Positions 50,695 through 62,415 of a stretch of DNA of 64,000 bases are shown piece by piece. The notes under the pieces are model-generated. The model had not been told where the DNA came from, did no database searches, and was given only the letters and a program-made list of their open reading frames with translations. The DNA lies in NCBI RefSeq assembly GCF_015706575.1, contig NW_024037067.1, positions 2,463,371 through 2,527,370 of the forward strand, written 5' to 3'. This stretch comes from Patiria miniata. Its lineage: Eukaryota; Echinodermata; Asteroidea; Valvatida; Asterinidae. A program made the position numbers and the translations under genes. Each line of letters begins with the position of its first letter. The first letter of the stretch is position 1.

Positions 50695-51440
50695 TTTATG
50701 GGGTTGGAGTAAGGATGGGGTAGGGGAGGGTGGGGTGGGGTGGGTTGGGGGGGGGGGGATTGGGGGATAGGGTTGGAGTTAGGGTTTGTGTGAGTAGGAT
50801 GAGTAGGGGAGCTAGGATGGGTGGGGCGGGGTGGGTTGGGGTGGGGAGAGGGTTTGGAATACTGGGTTTGGGTGGGGTGGGGATTTGTAGGGGTGGGGTG
50901 GGAACAGGTAGGGAGAGACAGGTAGGGAGAGGATGGGCATGGATGTAGGGGTTGGGTTAGGAGGGGGTTGGGCAGGGGGCGGGATATAGGATCGGAGTAG
51001 GGGTTGGGTTGGGGATGTGTAGGGATGGGTAGGGATGGGTTGTTGTAGGTGTTGGATAAGGGGAGGGGGCAGTATAGGGATCAGAGTAGGGGTTACATAG
51101 GGTCAGGTGGGGATGTATGGGTGGGGGAATCGGGTGGGCGGGATATTGGAATTCGAGTAAGGGTTAGGGTGGGGATGTGTAGGGGTGGGTAAGGACAGAT
51201 AGGGGAAGATAGGGTAGGTGGGTGTAGGGGGTTGGGGTAGGGGAGGGTACGGGTCAGGGGAGGGGGAAGGAGATAGGGATTGGAGTTTGGGTGGGGTTGG
51301 GATGTGTAGGTGATAGGGTGGGGATGGTTAGGGGAGGATGGAATGGGTGTGGGTAGGGGGTTGGGAGGGGGAGGGGGCGGGTTGGGGATGGGGTAAGGTT
51401 TTGGGATGGGGTAAGGTTTGGGGGAGGTGGTGATGGTGCT
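50695..51440 (+). repeat. 750-bp G-rich strand-asymmetric tract
   Basis: Almost continuous GGGT/GGGGT/GGGATG runs on the plus strand with very little C, a degenerate simple repeat with many potential G-quadruplex runs (for example GGGTAGGGATGGGTAGGGAT near 51,017). Open frames on the complementary strand are proline-rich artefacts of this composition. Confidence 0.8.
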
Positions 51441-51749
51441 GTGTCTACATGTACATGCATACCCATTCTTGTTATGCATTTGTGGCGACTACACAAGAGT
51501 TTTCCCATGGTAATACAAGTACGGGGACCAGAAGACACTGTTGGGGCTGCAAAAATCCACAACTGGGTCCTAATTACCCTAACAATGAAAAACTCCCCCA
51601 TAATTCAGTGACGGCTAACCTATATACATATGTATTTATTAGGTAATCTGTTAACTTTTTATGTTGACATTTAAAAACTGACCCCTACACCTAGGCACAT
51701 CAACAAGAATCCTGATCCCCTTCCATCATGCCCATCCCCAACCCTACCT

Positions 51750-52550
51750 TCAGCCTCCCTTCCTGCCTTGGACAGCGAGCCATGGCGGCTTCGCCGTTCT
51801 AGTTAAAATGCGGAAAAGCCTGTGTCCTGTTCATCGAACAGGCATAGGTCTAGTTTTTCTTACTTTTTCTTCTTGTTCTAACCCAAATCCCATAGACTTT
51901 GTACATGTTTTATTGACCGCGGCACTTTGGACCTAAAACAAACTCGTATTCTAATGAAACTTAATAAATGTAAAGACCCCATATTAAGTTTGTGTCCTGA
52001 AGAGTGACGTTATGATTACGTCATCATGGGTCATGTGATGTCATCTTATATGTGCAAACTTTAAGACCCTATATCTAAAGAACTGTAAGTCGGATTGGGT
52101 TGAAACTTGGTATGTAGGAAGACCGGGATGTGTTATAGGTAAAAATTGAAGTGACGTCATCATGACGTCATCGTGTGATTTTATATCGATTTTTGAAGTT
52201 TTGGACCTTTAAGCCATATCTCACAAACGCAATATGTTAAATTCAAAATTCATTTTGTATTAGGTTTGTTAGGCAATACGTATATATACATACACATTTT
52301 TTAAAATGTCTGACGTCATGATGACGTCATAAAAAATGCGCTTTTTTGAAACACATTTAAGGGAATGTTCGATCGTCATGAAACTTTATGGGTGGATAGA
52401 TAATAACACCAGTACACAAAATCTTGACTGACGTCACGATGACATCATCGGTAGATTTTTAACAATTTTTAAAAATATTTACAATTTTATTCTGCTTACA
52501 AAATTTAAACACTTTTATTCATCCGATTGGTTTCAACATCAGGGCTCGGT
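51750..52550 (+). repeat. TGACGTCA-rich repeat preceded by two Helitron-like ends
   Basis: Two CTAG|T termini stand 51 bp apart: hairpin GGCGGCTTCGCC then GTTCTAG ending at 51,802, and hairpin CCTGTTCATCGAACAGG then CATAGGTCTAG ending at 51,853. A T-rich tract, CCCAAATCCCATAGACTTTG and TGACGTCA-bearing blocks follow to about 52,450, matching the repeat at 48.9 kb. Confidence 0.65.
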
Positions 52551-52569
52551 CATACTGTACTTTCAATGA

Positions 52570-52820
52570 AAGACATCTCTTGGATTGATGTTGAAACTTC
52601 CGGTAAACTTTTGAGACCATTTTTACCCAAATGTGTGACAAACATGCTCCTTTGAAACAAATTAAAATTCCTAACAGGATTCCTAACTGGTTCAACGTTG
52701 AGTACCTTGTTCTTAGAAAAGAACTGGAACAAACTAAAATTCATGCTCAAACCACCAAATCTCAAATTGATTGGGATGCTTTTCGTCATTTGAAAAAACA
52801 GGATCAATAACTTAGCCAAA
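52570..52820 (+). pseudogene. Short LINE reverse-transcriptase fragment
   Basis: Over about 60 codons the plus frame reads HAPLKQIKIPNRIPNW...LVLRKELEQTK...QIDWDAFRHLKK, the pattern found between endonuclease and RT in CR1/Jockey-type LINEs. A frameshift separates it from a preceding SWIDVETSGKLL piece, and a stop follows. Only this fragment remains. Confidence 0.45.
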
Positions 52821-52828
52821 AAGTTAAA

Positions 52829-53014
52829 AATTAATGTTCGCAAGGTCAGGCCACATTAATTTTTAGATTTATATATTTCAGGTCCATCCAGTCAGTAAGC
52901 AGTTTGCAGCAGTCTTACTTTTTTTCAAAAAGTTAAAGCGTGAATTCTATGAATCGTCTATTAATGATGCCATAAACTTCGTACACAAGCGCGGAAGTGG
53001 CGTCAGGTTGCAAC
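52829..53014. repeat. Inverted mate of 49.43 kb, then a MITE terminus
   Basis: 52,829-52,922 is the inverse of 49,431-49,520 (GGTCCATCCAGTCAGTAAGC and flanks). At 52,995-53,014 lies AAGTGGCGTCAGGTTGCAAC, one terminus of the MITE family seen at 177-379; its partner end is not present. Confidence 0.6.
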
Positions 53015-53097
53015 ATTTTTCCCTGGCGTGTTTAGCATGTGTATCGCCACACCCGTACAACCAAGCCATTTTGTGTGTATAGGCTCCTTACGACAAA

Positions 53098-53313
53098 ATG
53101 GATAGTTCAGACGATGATTTCTTTCTGACTAAAACTAGTTTTTGCAGTGACGGCGGCGAATGTGACAGTGAAGATGCATTGGTAATTTTCGGAAAACAAA
53201 TTTTCACGCAGACGGTCCTATTCAGGCTCATTATGGAGAACAGTTGTCCGACGTGTTCAAAGTGTGGATTTGTAATTCCGAATCCACACTTTCATAAAGA
53301 TTCGTCGGTCTGA
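53098..53313 (+). CDS. Hypothetical short acidic ORF
   Basis: A 71-codon frame starts MDSSDDDFFLTKTSFCSDGG and contains CPTCSKCGF. The acidic beginning resembles N-termini of some transposases, but nothing downstream supports it. Inverted AATCCACACTTT repeats overlap its end (53,255-53,375). It may be the 5' remnant of a DNA transposon gene or chance. Confidence 0.2.
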   Translation: MDSSDDDFFLTKTSFCSDGGECDSEDALVIFGKQIFTQTVLFRLIMENSCPTCSKCGFVIPNPHFHKDSSV

Positions 53314-53375
53314 ATCCACACTTTGTGACCAGTGTAAGAGATTCGTAGATCCGAATCCACACCTTAACAATAGTG

Positions 53376-53759
53376 TGACGTCATAGCAATGGTTTAAAAT
53401 GGGGCAAACTGCTTGGCCTCTCGTTTTGGTTGCTTGAGAACTGCTCATGCAGACAATTTATGCGCAGGATTCAACATTATACATGTAGTCCTCTCAGGTT
53501 GAACGCAGAGTTTTTATGCAGTGCATGTGTGCTCTTGATTTTTTTCAGTGCAATTGTTTTGGGTGTGTGTATCTGTATATTGTTTGTTTTTACTGGCTGG
53601 TCCGTGATTATTTTTTATATATTTTAAGTGTTTTTATGTACTCTGCATTTTACTGTTTACTGTCTTTAGTGTTTTCTGTAATTGTAATTTTAAATGAATT
53701 GTTCTGTATAATTGCTGGGCACCTCTGGAAAAGTAGCTACGCCCTATAGCCCGCTATCT
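53376..53759. other. Nothing recognised
   Basis: T-rich stretch without coding support or clear repeats. Confidence 0.3.
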
Positions 53760-56700
53760 CCAGACACCCGGCACTCAACACTGAAAACAGCTGAGCCCCA
53801 AAACTAGACACACAACCAGCTAGTCTCTCACCGAACAATGATCACCACTGTAACAATCAGTCCCAAACAACAAAACAGCGCGCGCTCACCCAGGCACGCA
53901 ATATATACCAGGTACGTGTAGACGCTAAGTCACGTTTACGAACCACGTGCATGTACTAACCCTATGGTGCGCTAAACCTATGGGAATTGTTAACCAATCA
54001 CGCATGTCCAGCAACTTACGGAGCTCGTAAGCTCCACCCAGTCACTGCACACAAGTGATTAAGCGTTAGTGCTATGATATGACGTCACAAATAAACAGTT
54101 TCCGCCACAAAGGCCTGAGCATGGCAGAAAATGTCCCCATACTCTAAAGCCATAATACAAAAATAAAAGGAAAGTGTGAGCATCTTAACTTCTTCTAAAT
54201 AATTCAATATAAAACTTAAAGCTTAACTTAATCTTTAAAATTCATAAGAAAACATAAGGCTTAACTTCTTCTTTAAATTACAATGTAAAACTTAAGGGGG
54301 AGCCCTGATATCAAAGTTCATTAAATATTCACAAAATATAACATGTACTTTACTTACATGTACTTTACATGTACAAGTGCTTCACATGTGCAAAATATAA
54401 CATGTACTTTATCTACATGTACATGTACCTTACATTTACCAGTGCTGCACATGTGCAAGAACACCAAATCCCAGCTCATTAATTATTCACAAGATTTTTG
54501 TGCATGGTACAAGGTGTCGAAAATCCATGTACCTGTACAACTTCCCCAAAATTTTGCTAATTAAATATTCACAAGAAATTTAAGGAAAAACTATACTCTT
54601 CTAGATCATATTTAGTTCATTAAATATTCACAAGGAATTTAGGGGAAAATTTGCACTGATTTTAAGGGCAGAAATTTGAGGATAATCTTAGACTGGTGGA
54701 ATGTACACTAAATTTGATGGCAAGATATTCGCAAATCCAATTTTACATGATTTAACAGGATAAATTTTACAGAACCTAAACCAAGATTTTTTTCCAATTA
54801 AATTTAAACTTTTTTTTTTCTTTATCGACAAACTTTTACAACAAACATTTTTAGAAAAACTTTTTAGAAAACTTTTAAGAAAACATTTTAGAACTTGAAT
54901 ATTAGAACTGTTTAAAACTATGTAAAACTGTAGACAATTAGTTCAATACACAAAAAAATTAAACTGGAACGCGTCGTTCACTGGAGTCGACGGGACGCCC
55001 GTTCTCATCAGCGGACACTTGCCTGTAGCTCATCCGGTAGTTCTCTTTGGAGACAATGATGTTGCCACACGGCCATGTCTGAGATGATGACTGGACCCGC
55101 ACAGTTGCCGTCCTTATCCTTTTTCGGGGGGGGGGGGAATGTCTTTCTGGAATGGGGTACTTTGGGGCCTAGTTGGGATGCTCATGCCACCTCTTCCAGT
55201 GGGGGGATGGATGGAGGATGTGGGGGATGAATCAGGGGAGGCTGGAGCCTCTTCCCTTAGACGACCTCAAAAACACATCTCAACAATAACCATTGTCCGT
55301 GACGGGCAATGGCCCGAGCAAGTCTCTTGCTACTCGTTCCTTCGGAACACGAACTCGATAGTACCGTAGGGACGCAACCTTCTTTTTAGCAGCGGACTTT
55401 CTCCTGGCACAGATATTGCAGCCTCGGAGAAATGACTGCACGTCCGCAGACATGCCTGGCCAGAAGTACCTGGCTTTGACTTTGGCCAGAGTTTTGTTGA
55501 CCCCCAAATGACCACTAAGTTACCCACCGTGCAATTCTGACAGAATTTCCTCTCTAAACTTCAGTGGCAACACCAACAGCCTCCGGATGGACTTGACCTT
55601 GACCTTTAATCTGACCCGACAAAGACTTCACCAATTCAGCCACAGAGTCCAAAGTTTTGGCCTGCTTATTGAGACCACCTCGCAGCCTGCTCCTCGCTCC
55701 ACATATTGACCTCACGACACGACTCAAAATGGCGGAAGTACTCCTTCCAGAGCACCTTTCCGCTGTACCAATCAGGGGTTATGTTTGGCTTGCGATTTGG
55801 TCGCTCCAAACTATCCATCTGACCCACATCACCATGGACTCGTGCCTCTCTTTTCAGTGGCCACGGACCCACTGACGAGATGTCAACTCGAGCTGAACTG
55901 TTGTTCTTTGCCTCGACTGGTCGAGTCGCAAAACTTAACAATTCGCTCTTCACCTGTGTAGGGGTTACCATCCCCATGTCACCAATGAACGGGTTGGTAC
56001 TCGCCAAACCCCGTTCCACGCCACCTTCAGGGATAAACAACATCAGATCATCCTTTTGATCATATGTCTCCCTGGCAACAGGCGTCGACTGCGCTCGAGG
56101 GAATATCCCTGAGCTCTGTCCTTTCTGAGGTGTACTTTCCATGAAAGTCACCTCCCTCCCCACTTTAGGGGCTGACTCAGGCACCACATTTGCGCCTGAA
56201 ACTCTCTCTGTTGCTCCAGAGACATACCCGGAAGTCTCTTTGGGCAACCTGAGCTCAACATCGGAATCAATCCGATGGAGCACACGCCGATTCGCAGCTG
56301 GCGTGCCCATGTTTCCTTTCTTTTGGGAAACACCCGACTGCAACTCCATGGCAGCCTTCAACTTCTTTACAATGAGGTCATTTTTCCACTGCAGAAATTG
56401 GGCTTCCATACGCAGTCTTTGCACCTCGGCCTCAGCACTTGAGGTGCCCACTCGACCCTTCGAGCCTTCGCTCATGATTCTACAACAACCACAAAAATAA
56501 CCACAGAAATCAACAACAATAATTCAACAATTGTGCAATTCAATTATTCAACAGAGAAATCAACTTAATCATTTACAATCATCCCACTTCTGACACCATT
56601 TGTGGCGGGAACCCCCCGGGCCAACCTAAGTCTGTTAGGATAAGTCTGACTCCTAGTGGTGTGAAAACAATCCTCCCAAACCAAGGCTCTTCCCTAGACG

Positions 56701-56850
56701 AGAGATCACTCAAGATGAAATCATCGTAGGGCATGTGACATCATGTGATAAACTTTATTTTTGGAAATATTCTAAGCATTGTGAACAACCTTTAACTGTA
56801 TTAAACACTCTAAAAAGTGACTGCAAAGGACAAACATAGCATAAACATTT
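53760..56850 (-). mobile_element. Fossil Ty3/Gypsy retrotransposon, broken
   Basis: On the minus strand, a partial 5' LTR ends at 56,601 (its inner end reads GGTTCCCGCCACA), followed by a primer-binding-like site TGGTGTCAGAAGTGGGAT (56,598-56,581), a gag-like frame (about 56,475-55,666) and the zinc-binding HHCC start of an integrase (about 55,507-55,280). The 3' LTR part begins at 54,109 and runs left to about 53,760. Most of pol is gone, both LTRs are incomplete, and there are several breaks. The coding remains are quite readable, so the copy is of moderate age. Confidence 0.8.
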
Positions 56851-57445
56851 AAAAAATGCGAAAAAGCCCTATGTTAATTCTGTTTGAACAGACATAGCTC
56901 TAGTTGTTCTGATTTTTTTTCTTTCTTCTTTTTGCTCCACAAATCCCATAGACTCTGTACACGATTGTAGTACACGCCACTTTTGGCATTTATCTTTGTC
57001 CTACATTATTCAAATCATATGCATTGTCCTTATAGCAAAGCTGTGTCCCGAAGAGTGACGTCATGATTACATCATCATGGGTCATGTGACGTTATCACAA
57101 ACGTGCATATTTTGAAGTGCTATATCTACAGAACTGTCATTCCGATTGGGTTTGAAACTCGGTATGTAGGTAGACCGGGATGTACTTTAGGTAAAAATTG
57201 AGGTGTGATTGGCTGTTTCGGCAACCAGCCGAAACAGCCTTTGTTTTCGTTAAAGGTTTTTCTTGGCTGTTTCGGCAACTGGCCGAAACAGCCTTTGTTT
57301 TCGTTAAAGTTTTTGTTCTTTTCTTTTTTTTCTTCTTTTTCAGCCATTCCCCATAGCATTTGTACACGTTTTCATAGTGGAAGGCACTTTGGGCACTAAA
57401 ATCAATCCGATTGACTTTATACTCGGCACTTAGACCAGCATCTGA
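56850..57445 (+). repeat. TGACGTCA repeat units with GCTGTTTCGG hairpins
   Basis: Hairpin TCTGTTTGAACAGA plus CATAGCTCTAG ends at 56,903 before T. Then come a T-rich tract, AATCCCATAGACTCTG and TGACGTCATGATTAC. Two consecutive GGCTGTTTCGGC...GCCGAAACAGCC hairpins, each followed by TTTGTTTTCGTTAAA, lie at 57,211-57,310. The unit CATAGCATTTGTACACGTTT that follows recurs at 63,836. Confidence 0.7.
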
Positions 57446-58808
57446 AGATGTGTATAAAGCACGACAGGTAGCTTTTCATTGTAATGATATGGTCTCCTGG
57501 AGAAGATTGCGGACAAAGATTATAGCAGGTATAGCCGTGGCAAAGAAACAGTATTATGCCACTCGGGTTGCAAAACTCACACAGAGTAAACCATCGGCTT
57601 GGTTTCACCAAATTCGCATGCTTACTGGTAATGACAAAGACCATCCGTCAGTGTATATTCCAGGAGTTGATCCAGATAATGCGTTCATGATAGCATCTAC
57701 TATTAATGAACATTTTGTATCAGTTGCATCAGATATGGATTGTGTTGACCTTAGTAGACTCCCAGCATATTTACCCTCTTCCCAACCTTGCCCGTATTTG
57801 TATCCATGGGATGTTTATAAGTCGCTCCAAACTATTAAACTCATGTCTACAGCTGGAGGGCCTGACAATATTACAGCACGGTTAATTAATCATTTTGCCA
57901 TCAAACTCGCTACTCCCCTTACTCATATTTTGAATAAATGCTTCCAACAAGGAAGAGTGCCCAATGCTTGGAAACGAGCTATTGTGATACCCATACCCAA
58001 GTCCAGCCCACCCTCTGTTGACAAGTTAAGACCGATATCTCTGACTAACCACTTCGCAAAGGTTGCGGAGGGATTTATTGCAAAGTGGTTGTTGGAGGAC
58101 ATTGGCCCCAGGTTGGATCCTGCCCAGTTTGGAAATCGCAAAAATTTCTCCACAAATCATTATTTGATCAATATGCTTCACCTTTTGTGTTGAAATGCTG
58201 ATAAATCAAGATCGGTTGCTACTGTGACTACCACAGATTTTTCAAAAGCATGTGATAGGATTAATCACACAATAGTGTTGAATAAGTTAATCCATTTGGA
58301 AGTGCGCCCTTCTATCATTCCATGGATAGCTGACTTCTTAACCGCTAGAGAACAGTGTGTTCGTTACCACTCAATATGTTCCAGTTGGTTGACCTTACAT
58401 GCCGGAGTCCCTCAGGGAACCAAACTTGGCCCTATTTTATTTTTAGTTATGATTAATGATGTCAGACTTGAGGGTGATAACCTGGCCGTGTTCAAATATG
58501 TTGATGATTTATCGATTGTTGAGTGTAGACCATCTTCGCAGAATTCTTGCTTGCAGGACGCCATCGACAGCCTAACAAATTGGTCTATGCAAAACAGCAT
58601 GAAATTAAATCCTTAAGTAAGTGCTTTCAAATGAATGTTCATTTCTCTAGAAATAGCCCTGTAATGCCTGTTATTTCTGTTGATGCTTATGAACTCTGCA
58701 TTACATCACATATCAAGGTTTTGGGGGTTAATATCAAAAGTGATCTCAAATGGGACAAAAAGGTGGACAGCATTGTCAAACGTGCTAATGGTAAAATCCA
58801 CATGTTAA
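57430..58808 (+). mobile_element. LINE reverse transcriptase (CR1/Jockey-like), interrupted
   Basis: About 460 codons of non-LTR reverse transcriptase: KLMSTAGGPDNITARLI, WKRAIVIPIPKSSPPSVDKL (fingers), TTDFSKACDRINH (first catalytic Asp), GVPQGTKLGPILFLVMINDV, and the active site FKYVDDLSIVE (YVDD), then CITSHIKVLGVNIKSDLKW (thumb). The 5' endonuclease is missing. There is an in-frame TGA at about 58,191 and a stop/frameshift near 58,613, and a TTAA MITE cuts it at 58,808. It would have copied its own RNA at a target nick. Clade assignment is tentative. Confidence 0.85.
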
Positions 58809-58975
58809 AGGGAATATACAACATTGCAAACATCGAAAAATAAAACTACCACGTTTTTATGAAATACCTTACTAGGATGTTGGTAAATGACAGTCTAAAG
58901 CATCCTGTAAAATTATGGCACCTGGTGTGAAGTCAATATAAACAATAGTCTTTCCTATGAAACAAGAAGTCTGGA
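58809..58975 (+). mobile_element. TTAA MITE, partial second copy
   Basis: Starts TTAA|AGGGAATATACAACATT as at 35,341 and stays similar through TACCTTACTAGGATGTTGGT and ATTATGGCACCTGGTGTGAA, then diverges. The other end could not be found by 59,360. It interrupts the LINE. Confidence 0.65.
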
Positions 58976-59365
58976 CTCTAGAACCGCTCATAGCCTGGCA
59001 CTTGCCTCTGATAACGAAATAAAAGGGGTTTGTTATGTTGGGAGACATAAACAAAGGCTAGCCTAGTCCTCAGCTTCTACTGACCAGCCCCCAGGGCATG
59101 GAGTTCATTACCCTACCATATGGCTAAAGGAATGTCCACCCAGGGCTCGGACCATGCTGTCTGAGTATACCCTTCACTGTACAGTGAAAAGGCACTGTCT
59201 CAGAAAACTAAAATATAAAGGCGACTTTTCTCCCTAAAAAATACTATACAGGTTGGAAAAGTCAAATCAAACTACAATGTCAATCACATCTATGAAGTAT
59301 GAACTTTCATTAACTCTAGCTACTTGATCACAGTTGACTTCAGTAAAACGAAAAATAAAGAAAAA
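58976..59365. other. Unassigned sequence after the partial MITE
   Basis: No gene recognised. It may be the remainder of the MITE or of its insertion site. Confidence 0.3.
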
Positions 59366-61313
59366 CTAGAAATGTGTTTGTGGACAAACACAAGCTGTTT
59401 CGGATATTTGAAATACTCTGAGCACGGGATGAACAATCAGTGACGTCACTATAAATGTCATCTATAACAGCACATTATAATATGTACATTTCAAGTTACA
59501 CCCAAATCGAACATTTTAGTTCTGTAGATATAGACCTATAAAAGAATAAAATGCCCCTTAAAGGGACTTCACATGACACTTGATGATGATGCCACTTTAA
59601 TTTCCATCTATAACACATTCATGTGAATTTGCATACCATGTTTTAACCCAATCAGACTTGTACTTCCGAAGTTCAGTTTGAAGAAAAACGTGTACAAAAC
59701 TAATAGGGAAACAATGCATATTTAATGTGATGCAACCTGACACCTCATGACTCCACGATGACGAATTTCTTCTAGGACCATCTATGGGTAGTGGTCTAAG
59801 TGTGTACCAAGTATAATGTCGATCAAACTTACGAAAGTGCCAAAGTGGAGCGTTTTAAAACGTGTACAAAACCTATGGGGAAAATGTACATCTTTAATGT
59901 GAAGTAACGTGACACCTGATGACGTCACGATCGCGAATTTCTTCAAGGACCATCTGTGGGTGTTGGTCTCAGTGTGTACCAAGTGTTACGTCGATCGGAT
60001 TTACGAAAGTGCCGAAATGGAGCGTTTTAAAATGTGTACAAACCCTATGGGGGAAAATACATCTTTAATGTGACATAACCTGACACTTGATGACGTCACG
60101 ATCACGAATTTCGTCTAGGACCATCTGTGGGTGGTGGTCTAAGTATGAATTAAGTTTAAAGTCGATCGGATTTAGGAAGATGCCAAACTGGAGTGTTTTA
60201 AAACGTGTACAAAACATATGGGGGAAAATGCATCTTTAATGTGACGTAACCCGACACCTGATGACGTCACGATCACAAATTTCTTCTAGGACCATCTGTG
60301 GGTGGTGGTCTAAGTATGTACCAAGTCCGAAATCAATCGGATTTAAAAAAAATGGCAAAGTGGACTGGTGGAAGAAACGTGTGTTAAACCTATGGAGAAA
60401 AAGTCTGAAAAAGGAGAAGAAAAAAAAGAAACTAGAAATGTGTTTGTGGACAAACACAAGCTGTTTCGGATATTTGAAATACTCTGTGCACGTGATGAAC
60501 ACTTGATGAAGTCACTTCGAATGTCATCTGCCAAGTGAAAAGTCAATCAGACATATAGTGCCAAAGTATGATTTGAAGAAAAACGTGTACAAACCTTAAC
60601 CCTATGGGGAAAAATGCATCTTTAATGTGAAGTAACCTTACACCTGATGATGTCACGATCACGAATTTCTTCTAGGACCATCTGTAGGTGGTAGTCTAAG
60701 TGTGTACCAAGTCTAACGTCGATCAGATTTACGAAAGTGCCAAAGTAGAATGTTTTAAAACGTGTACAAACCCTATGGGGAAAATGCATCTTTAATGTGA
60801 CGTAATCCAACACCTGATGATGTCACGATCACAAATTTCTTCTAGGACCATCTGTGGGTGGTAATCTAAGTATGTACCAAGTCTGACGTCGATCGGATTT
60901 ACAGAAGTGCCAAAGTGGAGTGTTTTATAACGTGTACAAACCCTATGGATAAAAACGCGTCTTTAATGTGACGTAACCCAACACCAGATGACGTCACGAT
61001 CACGAATTTCTTCTAGGACCATCTGTGGGTGGTGGTCTAAGTATGTATCAAGTCTGAGGTCGATCGGATTTACGAAGAGGCCAAAGTGGAGTTAATTAAA
61101 ACGTGTACAAAACATATGGGGAAAAATGCATCTTTAATGTGACGTAACCCGACACCTGATGACGTCACGGTCACGAATTTCTTCTAGGACCATCTGTGGG
61201 TGGTGGTCTGAGTATGTATCAAGTCTGAAATCAATCGGATTTGAAAAAGTGGCAAAGTGGACTGGTGGAAGAAACGTGTGTTAAACCTATGGAGAAAAAG
61301 TCTGAAAAAGGAG

Positions 61314-61348
<35 letters not shown>

Positions 61349-62415
61349 ACGAAAACAATAGCTGTTTCGGTGAGTCACCGAAACAGCTAAAAACTAGAAA
61401 TGTGTTTGTGGACAAACACAAGCTGTTTCGGATATTTGAAATACTCTGTGCACGTGATGAACACTTGATGAAGTCACTTCGAATGTCATCTGCCAAGTGA
61501 AAAGTCAATCGGACATACAGGTGTATAGTGCCAAAGTATTATTTGAAGAAAAACGTGTACAAAACCTATTGGGAAAAGTGCATCTTTAATGTAAAGTAAC
61601 CTTACACCTGATGATGTCACGATCCCAAACCTCTTCTAGGACCAACTGTGGGTGGTAGTCTAAATGTGTACCAAGTCTCACGTCGATCGGATTTACGAAA
61701 GTGCCAAAGTACAGTGTTTTAAAACATGTACAAACCCTATGGGAAAATATGTATCTTTAACGTGACGTAACCTGACACCTGATGACGTCACTGTCACAAA
61801 TTTCTTCTAGGACCATCTGTTGGTGGTAGTCTAAGTATTTACCACGTCTGAAGTCGATCAGATTTACGAAAGTGACCAAAGTGGAGTGTTTTTAAACGTG
61901 TACAAAACCTATGGGGAAAAATGCATCTTTAATGTGACGTAACCTGACACCTGATGACGTCACGATCACGAAATTCTTTTAGGACCATCTGTGGCTGGTT
62001 GTCCAACTATGTATGAAGTCTAAAGTCGATCGGATTTACGAAGGTGCCAAAGTGGAGTGTTTTAAAGTGTGTACAAAACATATGGGGAAAAATGCATCTT
62101 TAATGTGACGTAACCCGACACCTGATGACGTCACGATCACGAATTTCTGCTAGGACCATCTGTGGGTGATGGTCTAAGTATGTACCAAGTCTTAAGTTGA
62201 TCGGATATAAGAAAGTGCCAAAGTGTACTGGTGGAAGAAAAACGTGTACAAACCATATGGAGAAAGAGTCTGAAAAAGGAGAAGAAAAAGAAAAAAAAAG
62301 AAAAAAAAAAATCTTAACGAAAACAAGAGCTGTTTTGGTGTGTACACCGAAACAGCTAAAAAAATCTTAACGAAAACAAGAGCTGTTTCGGTGGGTCACC
62401 GAAACAGCTAAAAAG
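59366..62415 (-). repeat. Higher-order satellite: three ~1-kb blocks of ~175-bp units
   Basis: Each block opens CTAGAAATGTGTTTGTGGAC (59,366; 60,432; 61,394), contains several units of roughly 170-180 bp with CTATGGGGAAAAATGCATCT, CCTGATGACGTCACGATCAC and CTAGGACCATCTGTGGGTGG, and closes with an A-rich tract after GTCTGAAAAAGGAG. GCTGTTTCGG hairpins lie at 61,362-61,388 and twice at 62,329-62,412. Read on the minus strand, each block ends in a hairpin GTGTTTGTCCACAAACAC plus ATTTCTAG followed by T, a Helitron-like terminus. Confidence 0.8.

Noticed and set aside
51093-51601. Proline-rich minus-strand frames
   Set aside because: They translate the C-rich complement of the G-rich simple tract and have no coding signature.
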